A DNA stretch of 18,861 nucleotides from Actinomycetes bacterium (GTDB lineage Bacteria; Actinomycetota; Actinomycetes; Mycobacteriales; Mycobacteriaceae): NCBI GenBank assembly GCA_023432405.1, contig JAEYUQ010000017.1, forward strand, positions 1 to 18,861. The letters run 5' to 3'. Every line of letters starts with the position of its first letter. The first letter of the stretch is position 1. The position numbers and the translations under genes were made by a program. The notes under the pieces are model-generated. The model was not told where the DNA came from. It worked only from the letters and a program-made list of their open reading frames with translations, and made no database searches. Positions 6,356 to 13,898 of this stretch are shown in pieces.

Positions 6356-7363
6356 TCAATCTTCAGATTTCAGCAGTGAGGATTCACGGATTACCAAGGT
6401 GGTGGGCACCGAGAAGCTGTCGGGGGTATCCCCCGAGCGAATGGCTTTAATGGCGTTGAGAATTGGTGTGGTCAGCTCCGAAGAGTTCTGTGTGACAGAG
6501 GTGAGCGGAGGGTTGAGATAGGCGGCCGTGGATAGGTTGTCGAATCCGGCCAGGGCGTAGTCTTTCCCAGCTATAAGTCCCTTTTCGCACAGGGCATGGG
6601 CAATGCCGATGGCGAGGTCGTCGTTGGCGGCAAAAATAGCGCGAGGCGGGTGAGCAAGGATTTCCTGGGCGACGTCGTAGCCGTCTTTCGCGGACCACCC
6701 GGCAGCGCTAATCCAACGAGGCACAACGCCGTGGCTGTGGCACACTTCCTGGAAGGTGGCCAGGCGTTCCATACTGTCTTGAGCTTGGAGGGGGCCTGCC
6801 ACGTGAAGGAAACCAATGCCGTCGCACTGCTCAATCAGGTGCTCTGTCACTTGGGTGGTGCCGGGAATCTGGTTGTGGGAAATAGTGACAAAGTTGGGAA
6901 TCCTGTGCCCACCGCTCATCACCAACACACCAGATTGTCCCTGGAGCTCGCGGGTAAGGAGGGGGAGAACGTCCGCTCGTTGGAGCAACACTATCAGCGC
7001 AAGCGTGCGCTGCCGTTTCAAGTAGTTGATAGCAGCAATAATGCCGTCAGAGTCATCCTCAGGGGCAGAGGCGGATACCAGGAACATCCCATCCGAGCGC
7101 AGTTTCTGCTCAATGGCAATATATGTGGAGCGAATGCCGTGATAAATATGCCCAATTGTTAAAAGCCCCACAGTGTTGGTTCCCCCGGAAGCCAGATGCT
7201 GCGCAGAAATGTTGGGCTGATAATTGAGCTCTACAATAGCCTGCTCCACGCGCTGCCTGGTTTTTTCCGATACCGAGGAGCTACGGTGAATAACTCGTGA
7301 GACGGTCTGAGCAGACACACCGGCGGCGCGAGCCACGTCCATCATAACTACTTGCTTGGGCAC
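6356..7363 (-). CDS. LacI-family transcriptional regulator of the fucose locus
   Basis: This 335-aa DNA-binding repressor has an N-terminal helix-turn-helix (about 7-26, MDVARAAGVSAQTVSRVI) and hinge, then a periplasmic-binding-protein-like sugar-sensing domain. It ends with the family's typical LVIRESS. The GTG at 7363 is preferred as start: it gives the standard PKQV N-terminus and lies 6 bases after the extended -10 box TGCTACACT, with no Shine-Dalgarno sequence. The frame also reaches ATG 7390. It is the last gene of the minus-strand fuc cluster, so it may be expressed both from its own promoter and by read-through. The likely targets are the LacI-type palindromes between fucI and fucA. 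The inducer is probably fucose or a pathway intermediate; this is inferred from context. Confidence 0.9.
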   Translation of the reverse strand: MPKQVVMMDVARAAGVSAQTVSRVIHRSSSVSEKTRQRVEQAIVELNYQPNISAQHLASGGTNTVGLLTIGHIYHGIRSTYIAIEQKLRSDGMFLVSASAPEDDSDGIIAAINYLKRQRTLALIVLLQRADVLPLLTRELQGQSGVLVMSGGHRIPNFVTISHNQIPGTTQVTEHLIEQCDGIGFLHVAGPLQAQDSMERLATFQEVCHSHGVVPRWISAAGWSAKDGYDVAQEILAHPPRAIFAANDDLAIGIAHALCEKGLIAGKDYALAGFDNLSTAAYLNPPLTSVTQNSSELTTPILNAIKAIRSGDTPDSFSVPTTLVIRESSLLKSED

Positions 7364-7369
7364 GTCAGA

Positions 7370-7378
7370 AGTGTAGCA
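7370..7378 (-). promoter_or_regulatory. Extended -10 box for leaderless regulator transcript
   Basis: On the minus strand, TGC directly precedes TACACT (TGn-TAnnnT), and six bases later comes the in-frame GTG that best fits the LacI N-terminus. This is the arrangement of a leaderless actinobacterial promoter and would let the regulator be made independently of the fuc operon. Confidence 0.55.
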
Positions 7379-7448
7379 ATGAGTGGTCATGGAGGTTATT
7401 CACCGAGCTTTCTAGTAGAGAAACGGGCGAAGGCGAGGAGACCGTGTT

Positions 7449-7494
7449 CTCGCCCTCAATCTGGTCTCGCCACGGCCCTCGCCCTCAATCCTGG
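7449..7494. repeat. Direct repeat between fucU and regulator gene
   Basis: CTCGCCCTCAATC occurs at 7449-7461 and 7478-7490, each followed by a near-identical TGG end. On the minus-strand RNA, GGCGAG from the first copy can pair with CTCGCC a little downstream (complementary to bases near 7432-7438), so a weak intercistronic hairpin is possible. Confidence 0.5.
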
Positions 7495-7495
7495 A

Positions 7496-7927
7496 TTATT
7501 CGGGAACTATCACACCTTTCTTCAGAATGATGTTTCCGTACAGCGCAGTTTCGCCCGTGATCACCACTACTTTGGCGGCGTCTCGCACGTGGTCATAGAA
7601 CTCGAAGCGCTCAAAGAAGTGTGTTGTTGCTTCTTTGTCGTGCTTTCCAAGAATGTCCTCGTACACTTTCCACACTGGCGGCTCGTCATCACCGGGGACT
7701 GTGGCCATTAAAGCCACCTGCCACTCGTTGTAGTGATCCACTGGCATGAGTTTGCAGATGGAATCCAGTAGCTCAGGGATTCCCAAACCGTCAGCACGGA
7801 TTACGTTCTGGCACAAGGATTCGCCGGGGAAGTTGGCGTCTCCCAGGACAATTTCGTCGCCGTGTCCCATGCGCATGAGGGCAGAAACTAGTTCCGGGGA
7901 GAGGTTGGCTGGGATATTACGAAGCAT
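7496..7927 (-). CDS. fucU: L-fucose mutarotase
   Basis: FucU interconverts the alpha and beta anomers of L-fucose so that the isomerase receives its preferred form. At 143 aa it is close to E. coli FucU (140 aa). Family features are the MGHGDEIVLGDANFP segment with H22 and D30, Y111, and ALYGNIIL near the C-terminus (Y130). The frame is open further upstream, but ATG 7927 is the start: it has AAGGAGG 6 bases before it and gives the canonical MLRNIP N-terminus. The start overlaps the last codons of fucP by 11 bases, so translation is coupled. Confidence 0.95.
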   Translation of the reverse strand: MLRNIPANLSPELVSALMRMGHGDEIVLGDANFPGESLCQNVIRADGLGIPELLDSICKLMPVDHYNEWQVALMATVPGDDEPPVWKVYEDILGKHDKEATTHFFERFEFYDHVRDAAKVVVITGETALYGNIILKKGVIVPE

Positions 7928-9272
7928 GAGAAGCCTCCTTGTCAGGGTTGTCAGTGTTATCGCTAGCGCCAAGAGTGTCAGCGTGAGAGTCAGGAGTCTG
8001 TGGCTTGAGGTCATGGAACCGCAGCGTAAACACGCCGTAGGCCAGCACCACCACGAAGCACACCAGCACCACCACGAAGGAGTGAGCAGCGCCCACCGTA
8101 TCCACCAGGAATCCTTGGACTGGCGGAAGCAAAGCCCCGCCGACGATCGCCATTACCAGGCCTGCTGAACCGAACTTCGTGTCCTTGCCCAGCCCGTAGA
8201 GGGCTTGGCCATAGATGGTGGGGAAGAAGAGGGAGATACAGGCGGAGAGGGCCGCAATGCACACCAACCCAAACACCGACCCGCTGATGATTCCCACAAA
8301 GGTGAGCACACAGCCCAAGGACGCCATGACAATCAGGAGGTGGCGGGCGTCGAATTTGCCCATGAGGGCCGTCATCACAAATCGCGAAATCAAGAAGCAG
8401 ATCAGGGATAGCTGCAGGTAGTAGCCAGCCTGAGCATTGGTGGCGCCCACTTCATCGGTGGCGTAGTGGATGATGTACGTCCAGATACAGGTCTGCGCAC
8501 CGATGTTGAAGAACTGCGCCACCACGCCGAAGCTGTACCGGCGGTTCTTGAGAAGTCGGCCAAGACGTCCCTTGGTTTCGGTTTTTTCAACCCGAGCGTC
8601 AGCCTCTACCTTGGGGATTTTCACCAGGGCTATGGCAATGCACAGCACCAGGTACAGGCAGGCCAGCCCAATGAAGGGCAGCATGACGGCCTTAAGCTCC
8701 CCAGACACCATGTTCATCAGCTCTGCTTCGGGAAGTGCTGCACGTTCCTCGGCGGTGTGCTCATGAATGTTGGGCAGAATCAGCGTAGAGGCAATGAGTA
8801 CGCCCAGGTTGGACCCGATGGGGTTGAAGGACTGCGCAAAGTTCAGGCGACGGGTAGAGGTATCCTCTGGCCCCAGGGCAATAACGAAGGGGTTTGCGGA
8901 GGTCTCCAGGATAGAGAGGCCTGCTGCCAGAGCAAACAGAGCCCCAATGAAGGCAGAGAAGGTCATGGCCAGACTGGCGGGGAAGAACATGAACGCCCCA
9001 AAGGATGCCAGGAACAGGCCAATACAGACTCCGCCCTTATAGCCCAGGCGGGAGTTAATGAAGGCGGCTGGAATGGCGAGGAGGAAGTATGCCCCGTAGT
9101 AGGCAAACTGCACCAGGGAGGACTGGAGGGCAGACATGGAAAAGACGGAGCCAAACACTTTCACAAGTGGTGCCGTCATATCCGTGGACATTCCCCAGGC
9201 GGCAAAGCAGCTCACCAAGAGAATAAAGGGGATGAGTGTTCCCTCGTAGATGTAGCGTTTTTTAGGTGTCAT
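7917..9272 (-). CDS. fucP: L-fucose permease (FHS family, MFS)
   Basis: This 451-aa, 12-segment proton symporter of the FHS group of the major facilitator superfamily brings L-fucose into the cell. The conserved ILETSANPFV segment contains E123, matching the proton-coupling E135 of E. coli FucP. Position D46 of E. coli (NNLND) is not preserved in register; instead the first helix reads WGMSTDMTAP with D31 slightly earlier, which probably serves the same role. It also has LGPED followed by RRLNFAQSFNPIGS, and GxDTKFGSAG in the C-terminal half. The gene lies 93 bases after fucK and overlaps fucU. Its Shine-Dalgarno sequence is weak. Confidence 0.95.
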   Translation of the reverse strand: MTPKKRYIYEGTLIPFILLVSCFAAWGMSTDMTAPLVKVFGSVFSMSALQSSLVQFAYYGAYFLLAIPAAFINSRLGYKGGVCIGLFLASFGAFMFFPASLAMTFSAFIGALFALAAGLSILETSANPFVIALGPEDTSTRRLNFAQSFNPIGSNLGVLIASTLILPNIHEHTAEERAALPEAELMNMVSGELKAVMLPFIGLACLYLVLCIAIALVKIPKVEADARVEKTETKGRLGRLLKNRRYSFGVVAQFFNIGAQTCIWTYIIHYATDEVGATNAQAGYYLQLSLICFLISRFVMTALMGKFDARHLLIVMASLGCVLTFVGIISGSVFGLVCIAALSACISLFFPTIYGQALYGLGKDTKFGSAGLVMAIVGGALLPPVQGFLVDTVGAAHSFVVVLVCFVVVLAYGVFTLRFHDLKPQTPDSHADTLGASDNTDNPDKEASHAS

Positions 9273-9343
9273 GGGTGATGGTCACTTTCGGGCCAAGGGG
9301 TTGGTTGAGGAGACGAGTGGACGTGGGGTGGAGCGTGTGGTTG

Positions 9344-9358
9344 AGGGTGCCCCACCCT
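9344..9358 (-). other. Intercistronic hairpin between fucK and fucP
   Basis: AGGGTG and CACCCT form a perfect 6-bp stem with a 3-base loop just after the fucK stop, in the only sizeable gap inside the fuc operon (93 bases). No T-run follows on the minus strand. It may protect or separate mRNA segments so that kinase and permease levels differ. Confidence 0.4.
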
Positions 9359-9365
9359 GAACCCG

Positions 9366-10820
9366 TCACCTCAGGGGGTGAATGCTGTGATAGATGTTGC
9401 TGCGCTGTGCCCACTGCCTCAGTGCCTCGGGAGGTACTCCTAGGGTGACAAACTGCCCCAGCAGGTTACCGAGCGCCGTGGATTCCGGATCCCCACACTG
9501 TATGCTTTCTCCCAGCTCATTAGCGGTCTGCTGCATCAGATACTGGTTGCGAGTGCCACCGCCAGTAATGATGAGAGGGCCGTTATTGCCACTGAGTTTC
9601 CGGAGACTGCGAATGGCCTCTGCCTGGGTGAAGGCCAGGGAATCCAGGGCGTAGCTGAGAATCTCCTCTCGGCTTTCCAGCCGGATTCCCCTTTGCGACG
9701 CCGCTGCTGCAATGCGCTGTGGCATCTCACCGGGTTCGCTGAAGCGGGAATCACACACATCAATGAGTGCGTGAGGAATTAGCCGTGCCCTTCCGTCGGA
9801 GCTAAGTCCGGTGCTGTCATCCTTGCTGGCGTGTGTCTCGGGAAGAGCTCGCCAGGCAGCAGGAGTGACGGTGTGCGAGGGGTTCACGCTGAGCTCCTCG
9901 TAGGAGGGGTTACCCCAGGCGCGACGGCACTCCTGCTCAATCCACAATCCCGTGAGATTTAATTCCACGCGGGTGCGCCCGTGATTCTCCGCCTCATTGG
10001 TGATGTCCGCGCGATAGGCGGCGTCGTCAGTGAGAGGTTGGGATGTTGTTGTCCCCGCCACTGACCACGAACCACAGGAGATGAACATCACATCAGCAGG
10101 GTTTCCAAACTCAGGGGCCAAGCAGTAGAGGGAGCAAGCAGTGTCATGGGAGCCTGCCGCAATAACAGCAGCGCCAGAGGTGGAGCGCCCCAGAACGTGA
10201 AGTTCTGGTTGCAGCGCGGGAAGCCGCTGCGGATTAACACCGGCAGCTGCCAGCATCTGAGAAGACCAAGACGTGTGCGCAGCATTGACCAGCCCTGACG
10301 TTGAGGCCACTCCCAGGGAGGCCCAGGGCTGCACTGCGGCAGGGTGAGCGGTGAGATCTCGTGCCAGGAAATCCGCCAAGAACATGACGGTTCCTTCCTG
10401 CGGCGGGTCCACAGCTAGTCGATAGACGGAGTTGATGTCCTGGGGAAGTACCCCAGTGAGCTGGTACTGCTGAAACTCACTGAGCTTATCGGCCAGGAGA
10501 GCTCGTCCTTGAGCCCCTCGGGGATCGCGGTAACATACGGCCGAGCTCAGCGGCTGGTTAGTGGCATCTACCAGCAGGTAATCCACTCCCCACCCATCAA
10601 CGGCAATGCTATCCACAGAGCCTGCGGCCTCTACCGCCTTATGGGCTGCTTCCCTGAGCTGCTCCACACCCCACTGCAACACCCCGCAGTCTTCGTGGGC
10701 GGTGTGGTGGTAGCGGTACACCTCAGTGCGGGTGAGCTCGCCCGTGTCAGGGTTCCACTCGCCCACAATTCCACGCAGGGAGGAGGAGCCCATGTCTATG
10801 GCCAAAGAGCGCACAGTCAT
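9366..10820 (-). CDS. FGGY-family kinase, probable L-fuculokinase (rhamnulokinase-like)
   Basis: The kinase would phosphorylate L-fuculose to L-fuculose 1-phosphate with ATP. The 484-aa protein has the FGGY/actin-fold layout: AIDMGSSSLRG at about 7-17 (phosphate loop), DGWGVDYLLVD at 75-85, YRDPR near 97-101, GSHDTA with a likely catalytic D226, and a C-terminal GGGTRNQYLMQQTANELG adenine-binding segment. The DxWGVDYxLxD and YRDxR motifs are more typical of rhamnulokinase (RhaB) than of E. coli FucK. I therefore leave the symbol blank, although its position between fucI and fucP argues for fuculose as the substrate. It starts 16 bases after fucI, with GAGGA upstream of ATG 10820. Confidence 0.88.
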   Translation of the reverse strand: MTVRSLAIDMGSSSLRGIVGEWNPDTGELTRTEVYRYHHTAHEDCGVLQWGVEQLREAAHKAVEAAGSVDSIAVDGWGVDYLLVDATNQPLSSAVCYRDPRGAQGRALLADKLSEFQQYQLTGVLPQDINSVYRLAVDPPQEGTVMFLADFLARDLTAHPAAVQPWASLGVASTSGLVNAAHTSWSSQMLAAAGVNPQRLPALQPELHVLGRSTSGAAVIAAGSHDTACSLYCLAPEFGNPADVMFISCGSWSVAGTTTSQPLTDDAAYRADITNEAENHGRTRVELNLTGLWIEQECRRAWGNPSYEELSVNPSHTVTPAAWRALPETHASKDDSTGLSSDGRARLIPHALIDVCDSRFSEPGEMPQRIAAAASQRGIRLESREEILSYALDSLAFTQAEAIRSLRKLSGNNGPLIITGGGTRNQYLMQQTANELGESIQCGDPESTALGNLLGQFVTLGVPPEALRQWAQRSNIYHSIHPLR

Positions 10821-10836
10821 TGGTCTTGTCCTCTAA

Positions 10837-12609
10837 CTAATCAAACAGCGGACCATAGTTGCGGCAGGCGCGGTAGTCTGCTGCTTCCAGATCAGCCGTA
10901 CCAAACAGGGACCAGTTGCGCGGACGGTAAATATCCTCCACCGGCACATTGTGCATATTGACCGGGATACGCAGCATGGATGCCAAGGTGATCAAATCAG
11001 CGCCGAAGTGGCCGTAACCAATGGCACCGTGGTTGGCACCCCAATGGTTCATCACCTCATACACAGAGGTGAAAGCACCCTCGCCCGTCAGGCGCGGAGC
11101 AAAGAACGTGGTGGGCCAGGCGGGATCGGTACGCTTTTCGATGATGTCGCGCGCCTCATCAGAGATCTCTACTGTCCAGCCCTCGGCAATTTGAAGCACC
11201 GGCCCCAGGCCGTCCACCAAGTTAATGCGGGACATCGTCACCGGCATTCCACCACGGGTGACAAAGTGGGTGGAGAATCCGCCGCCACGGAAGTAGGGCT
11301 TGTTGGAGGGATGGAAGGTGGTGGCCTTCAAGGCGGCCTCCATGTCTTCCTCTGTCACATTCCACCACTCCTTGAGTACAGGGTTCCCCTGCTCATCAGT
11401 CATGGCGCCGGTGGCGTCCATTGTGGTGGCGCCGGAGTTACGCAAATCCAAGAAACCGTTTTCGGCAGCTCCGGTGAGCTTTTCACCCGTCACTCGCTCC
11501 ACAGCTTCCGGAGACCAGAAGGTGCGCACGTCAGAGAACATCTGAGAACGGTTAGTCAGAAGGTGGTTGAGCAGCATCGTGGCACCGTTGAGGGTGTCAT
11601 TCTCTGTGGCAAAGGTGGTGGTTTCCCGTGGGCCGCGCCAATCAAAGGTGGTGTTCAACAGGGTTTCCATGAGGTCAGCATTGGGCTTGTAATCAGTCCA
11701 CTGGCGCTGTCCTTGGAAGCCACCAACGATGGCGTTGTGTCCTGCTGCTTCCTCGGGGAAGCCCAACTCTGCCAGCTTCGGATTTCCGTGCAGAAGATCC
11801 TCGGCCACAATCACCATCTTGGTCACATAATCCCACTGCTCTTCGGTTTGCTCAGGGGTGAGGAAGTCCTCTTCGATATTGACAATGTCCTCGCCCTTCT
11901 GGAGTTTCTCTTCAACCCATGCGCGAGCCACCTGGTATTCCTTGGGATCATAGATACCCAGATTGATACGACGATCAATCTCAATCTGGTCAATGGATTC
12001 CACACCCAAGCCCAGATACTTGTGGAAGAAGCTGCGGTCCACCATTGACCCTGCAATGCCCATGCACTGTGAACCCATCTGCAGGTAGTTCTTGCCCTTG
12101 AGCTCTCCGATGGCCACAGCGGCGCGGGCGAAGCGGAGGATTTGTTCTTGGATTTCCTCGGGGATGGTGTCATCCTCGGCATCCTGCACGTGGTGGCCGT
12201 ACATTCCGAAGGCCGGAACCCCAAACTGTGCATAGGCGGCCATAGCTGCGGCCAAGGTGACGGCGCCCGGGCGTTCGGTGCCGTTGATACCCCAGACAGC
12301 GTGCTGAATCTTGGGGTCCAGATCCAGAACCTCGGTGATGTAATCCCAGCAGGGGGTGACAGAGAGTTCAGCGCAGACGTTGTATCCGGCAAATTTATCG
12401 GCAGCGGCTGCGGATTCCCCGGCACGCCCAATAGTGTCATCCGCAATTACGCACTCCACGGCTTCACCATCGCTGTAGTGCAGGGTGCTGCTGATGAGGT
12501 CTGCGGCAGCTGCGGCCATAGACATGGTTTTGTCTTCGAGGGATTCACGAACCCCGCGACGACGCCCGTCGATGATGGGGCGGATAGCAATAACTGGATG
12601 GGATGGCAT
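10837..12609 (-). CDS. fucI: L-fucose isomerase
   Basis: FucI is the Mn2+-dependent aldose-ketose isomerase that converts L-fucose to L-fuculose, the first committed step. The 590-aa length fits E. coli FucI (591). The metal and catalytic residues align: E336 in TENDTLNG, D360 in SDVRTFW and H527 in GANHG correspond to E337, D361 and H528 of E. coli. The C-terminus DYRACRNYGPLFD is also conserved. The frame extends 14 codons further to 12651, but ATG 12609 is correct: AGGAGG lies 5 bases upstream and the product begins MPSHPVIAIRPIIDGRR as in the family. It is the first gene of the minus-strand operon, behind the operator-promoter region. Confidence 0.97.
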   Translation of the reverse strand: MPSHPVIAIRPIIDGRRRGVRESLEDKTMSMAAAAADLISSTLHYSDGEAVECVIADDTIGRAGESAAAADKFAGYNVCAELSVTPCWDYITEVLDLDPKIQHAVWGINGTERPGAVTLAAAMAAYAQFGVPAFGMYGHHVQDAEDDTIPEEIQEQILRFARAAVAIGELKGKNYLQMGSQCMGIAGSMVDRSFFHKYLGLGVESIDQIEIDRRINLGIYDPKEYQVARAWVEEKLQKGEDIVNIEEDFLTPEQTEEQWDYVTKMVIVAEDLLHGNPKLAELGFPEEAAGHNAIVGGFQGQRQWTDYKPNADLMETLLNTTFDWRGPRETTTFATENDTLNGATMLLNHLLTNRSQMFSDVRTFWSPEAVERVTGEKLTGAAENGFLDLRNSGATTMDATGAMTDEQGNPVLKEWWNVTEEDMEAALKATTFHPSNKPYFRGGGFSTHFVTRGGMPVTMSRINLVDGLGPVLQIAEGWTVEISDEARDIIEKRTDPAWPTTFFAPRLTGEGAFTSVYEVMNHWGANHGAIGYGHFGADLITLASMLRIPVNMHNVPVEDIYRPRNWSLFGTADLEAADYRACRNYGPLFD

Positions 12610-12657
12610 GGCAACCTCCTGATGGGTGGATTCTGTTTTCCAAAAACTCACAGCTGG

Positions 12658-12710
12658 GGCTTCAAGGTGTTGGAGCGGAGCTCACAAGGTGAGAGCCCTT
12701 GAGTGAAGCC
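12658..12710 (-). other. Structured 5' leader of fucI mRNA
   Basis: The untranslated leader, about 115 bases long from the inferred transcription start, contains a nested inverted repeat. The outer arms are GGCTTCA (12658-12664) and TGAAGCC (12704-12710), with additional AAGG/CCTT pairing next to them. An inner perfect hairpin is CTCAC (12681-12685) with GTGAG (12689-12693). It does not match a riboswitch class I know and lacks a T-run. Confidence 0.4.
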
Positions 12711-12713
12711 TGA

Positions 12714-12729
12714 TTGTGAGCGCTAACAA
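12714..12729. promoter_or_regulatory. LacI-type operator O1 at fucI promoter
   Basis: TTGTGAGCGCTAACAA is a 16-bp palindrome with one mismatch, of the classical LacI/GalR type with the central CG. On the minus strand it begins one base after the -10 box of the fucI promoter, so the transcription start falls inside it. A bound repressor would block initiation directly. The natural candidate repressor is the LacI-family protein at 6356-7363. Confidence 0.82.
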
Positions 12730-12730
12730 C

Positions 12731-12759
12731 ATCATAAAGCCGACACGTTGCTAAGGTAA
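12731..12759 (-). promoter_or_regulatory. Promoter of the fucI operon
   Basis: Reading the minus strand, TTACCT (-35, 12759-12754) and TATGAT (-10, 12736-12731) are 17 bases apart. The -10 is strong and the -35 weak. Operator O1 follows immediately. Confidence 0.6.
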
Positions 12760-12881
12760 GTGCTATCTATAGGAAGTGATTAAAGTCACTAAAACCGCAG
12801 TAAATGCTGGTTTATATGCACGTTCTCAGTTAAAAGTGCGCTCCGCTAAGAATTTCCCTCACATCTCTGGAAGAGTCTGTA

Positions 12882-12897
12882 ATGAGAGCGTTATCAT
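12882..12897. promoter_or_regulatory. Second LacI-type operator O2 near fucA
   Basis: ATGAGAGCGTTATCAT has 6 of 8 half-site positions symmetric around a central CG, resembling O1. It is 168 bases from O1 and 52 bases before fucA. A possible -10, TATCAT (12892-12897), overlaps its right half. It would let the same repressor control fucA and perhaps form a DNA loop with O1. Confidence 0.55.
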
Positions 12898-12949
12898 CAA
12901 GGTGACATGAGGTCATCATAGAGGTAACCACGCGAGGAAAGGACAACTC

Positions 12950-13606
12950 ATGCTGCTGTCAGAAGAGCGGGCACTGATTGCGGATTATTGCCACCGCCTA
13001 GAGCCAGACGGTCTAGTGGTAGGAACAGCCGGGAACGTCTCAATCAGGGTGGGGGATCGGGTGGCTGTCACACCCACTGGTGTGTCATATCGCACCATGA
13101 CTGCCAAGGACATTTGCGTTATTGATTATGAAACAGGGGAGCTCGTCGAGGGGGCCTACAAACCCACCAGTGAGTACCGTCTGCACCTGCAGGTGCTGCA
13201 CAACACCGGGTTGGGTTCTGTGGTTCACACCCACTCCACCTATGCCACAGCTGTGGCAAGCCTTGAGGGTGTCACCTCCCTTCCCGACGTCCATTACGTC
13301 ACCGCTATGTTCGGTGGCGCACTACCTATCACGCAATATGCCTGCTATGGGTCTCAGTTGCTGGCAGACCGCGTGGAACAAGCCCTCTCTAATAGAACAG
13401 GCTGCCTCTTGGGGAATCATGGAGCAGTAGCTGCTGGGAAAGATCTGGATCAGGCATATACCAAGGCGCAGACTATCGAGTGGTTGGCGAAGGTGTGGAT
13501 ACTAGCCCGCTCAGCTGGTACCCCTCGGATTCTGACTCCGGAACAGATGGAAGAAGCCTCTGCGTCTATTGCTACCTATGGCCAGCCCATCAAGGTTGAA
13601 GAGTAG
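12950..13606 (+). CDS. fucA: L-fuculose-phosphate aldolase
   Basis: This class II, zinc-dependent aldolase cleaves L-fuculose 1-phosphate to dihydroxyacetone phosphate and L-lactaldehyde. The 218 aa agree with E. coli FucA (215). GTAGNVSIR at 25-33 binds phosphate. The zinc site and base are visible as E75 (PTSEYRLH), H93 and H95 (VHTHSTYA) and H157 (GNHGAV). The C-terminus TYGQPIKVEE matches the family tail. GAGGAAAGGA lies just upstream of ATG 12950. It is divergent from the rest of the fuc genes and shares their regulatory region. Close relatives act on ribulose 5-phosphate or rhamnulose phosphate, but the locus makes fuculose phosphate the clear choice. Confidence 0.94.
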   Translation: MLLSEERALIADYCHRLEPDGLVVGTAGNVSIRVGDRVAVTPTGVSYRTMTAKDICVIDYETGELVEGAYKPTSEYRLHLQVLHNTGLGSVVHTHSTYATAVASLEGVTSLPDVHYVTAMFGGALPITQYACYGSQLLADRVEQALSNRTGCLLGNHGAVAAGKDLDQAYTKAQTIEWLAKVWILARSAGTPRILTPEQMEEASASIATYGQPIKVEE

Positions 13607-13668
13607 GCAGACAACCAGCAGGATTGCTATGCTAACAGGGCGCGTTATCTGGGATCAGACCGGAAGTT

Positions 13669-13697
13669 TTGTAAATAACACGTTATGATTCTAGGAT
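13669..13697 (+). promoter_or_regulatory. Candidate tuf promoter
   Basis: TTGTAA (-35, 13669-13674) and TAGGAT (-10, 13692-13697) have a 17-base spacer. This leaves a tuf leader of about 195 bases. Because tuf is cut off from fusA by a terminator and 11.7 kb, it needs its own promoter, and this is the best candidate in the 292-base gap. The leader also holds a small perfect hairpin (CACTG/CAGTG, 13784-13795). Confidence 0.6.
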
Positions 13698-13841
13698 TGT
13701 GAAAACGGCATCTCTGCGTTATAGGTTGTGCTATGCCCACATTCGCTGGGAGGGGTTCACTGAGAGTCCTCCAGGTAGAGGGACACTGCACAGTGACGGT
13801 GAACTGATAGAGCAGCGAACTGGAGTAGAGTGCCGGGGACG

Positions 13842-13877
13842 ATGAACAAAAACTGGCTGCGAGAGTCGCGGCCATGA
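13842..13877 (+). CDS. Possible 11-codon leader peptide before tuf
   Basis: ATG 13842 opens a short frame, MNKNWLRESRP, that stops 21 bases before tuf. GGGGA lies 4 bases upstream as a possible ribosome binding site. A chance occurrence is quite possible; there is no repeated-codon signature of attenuation. Confidence 0.2.
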   Translation: MNKNWLRESRP

Positions 13878-13898
13878 CGAAGTCCAGGAGGACATACA

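Noticed and set aside
8466..9278. Plus-strand open frame of 270 codons opposite fucP.
   Set aside because: It is polar and rich in Gly, Glu and His, as expected of the antisense of a membrane protein gene, and has no start signal.
10951..12048. Open frame of 365 codons on the plus strand opposite fucI.
   Set aside because: fucI on the other strand is full length with all active-site residues, so this is a shadow.
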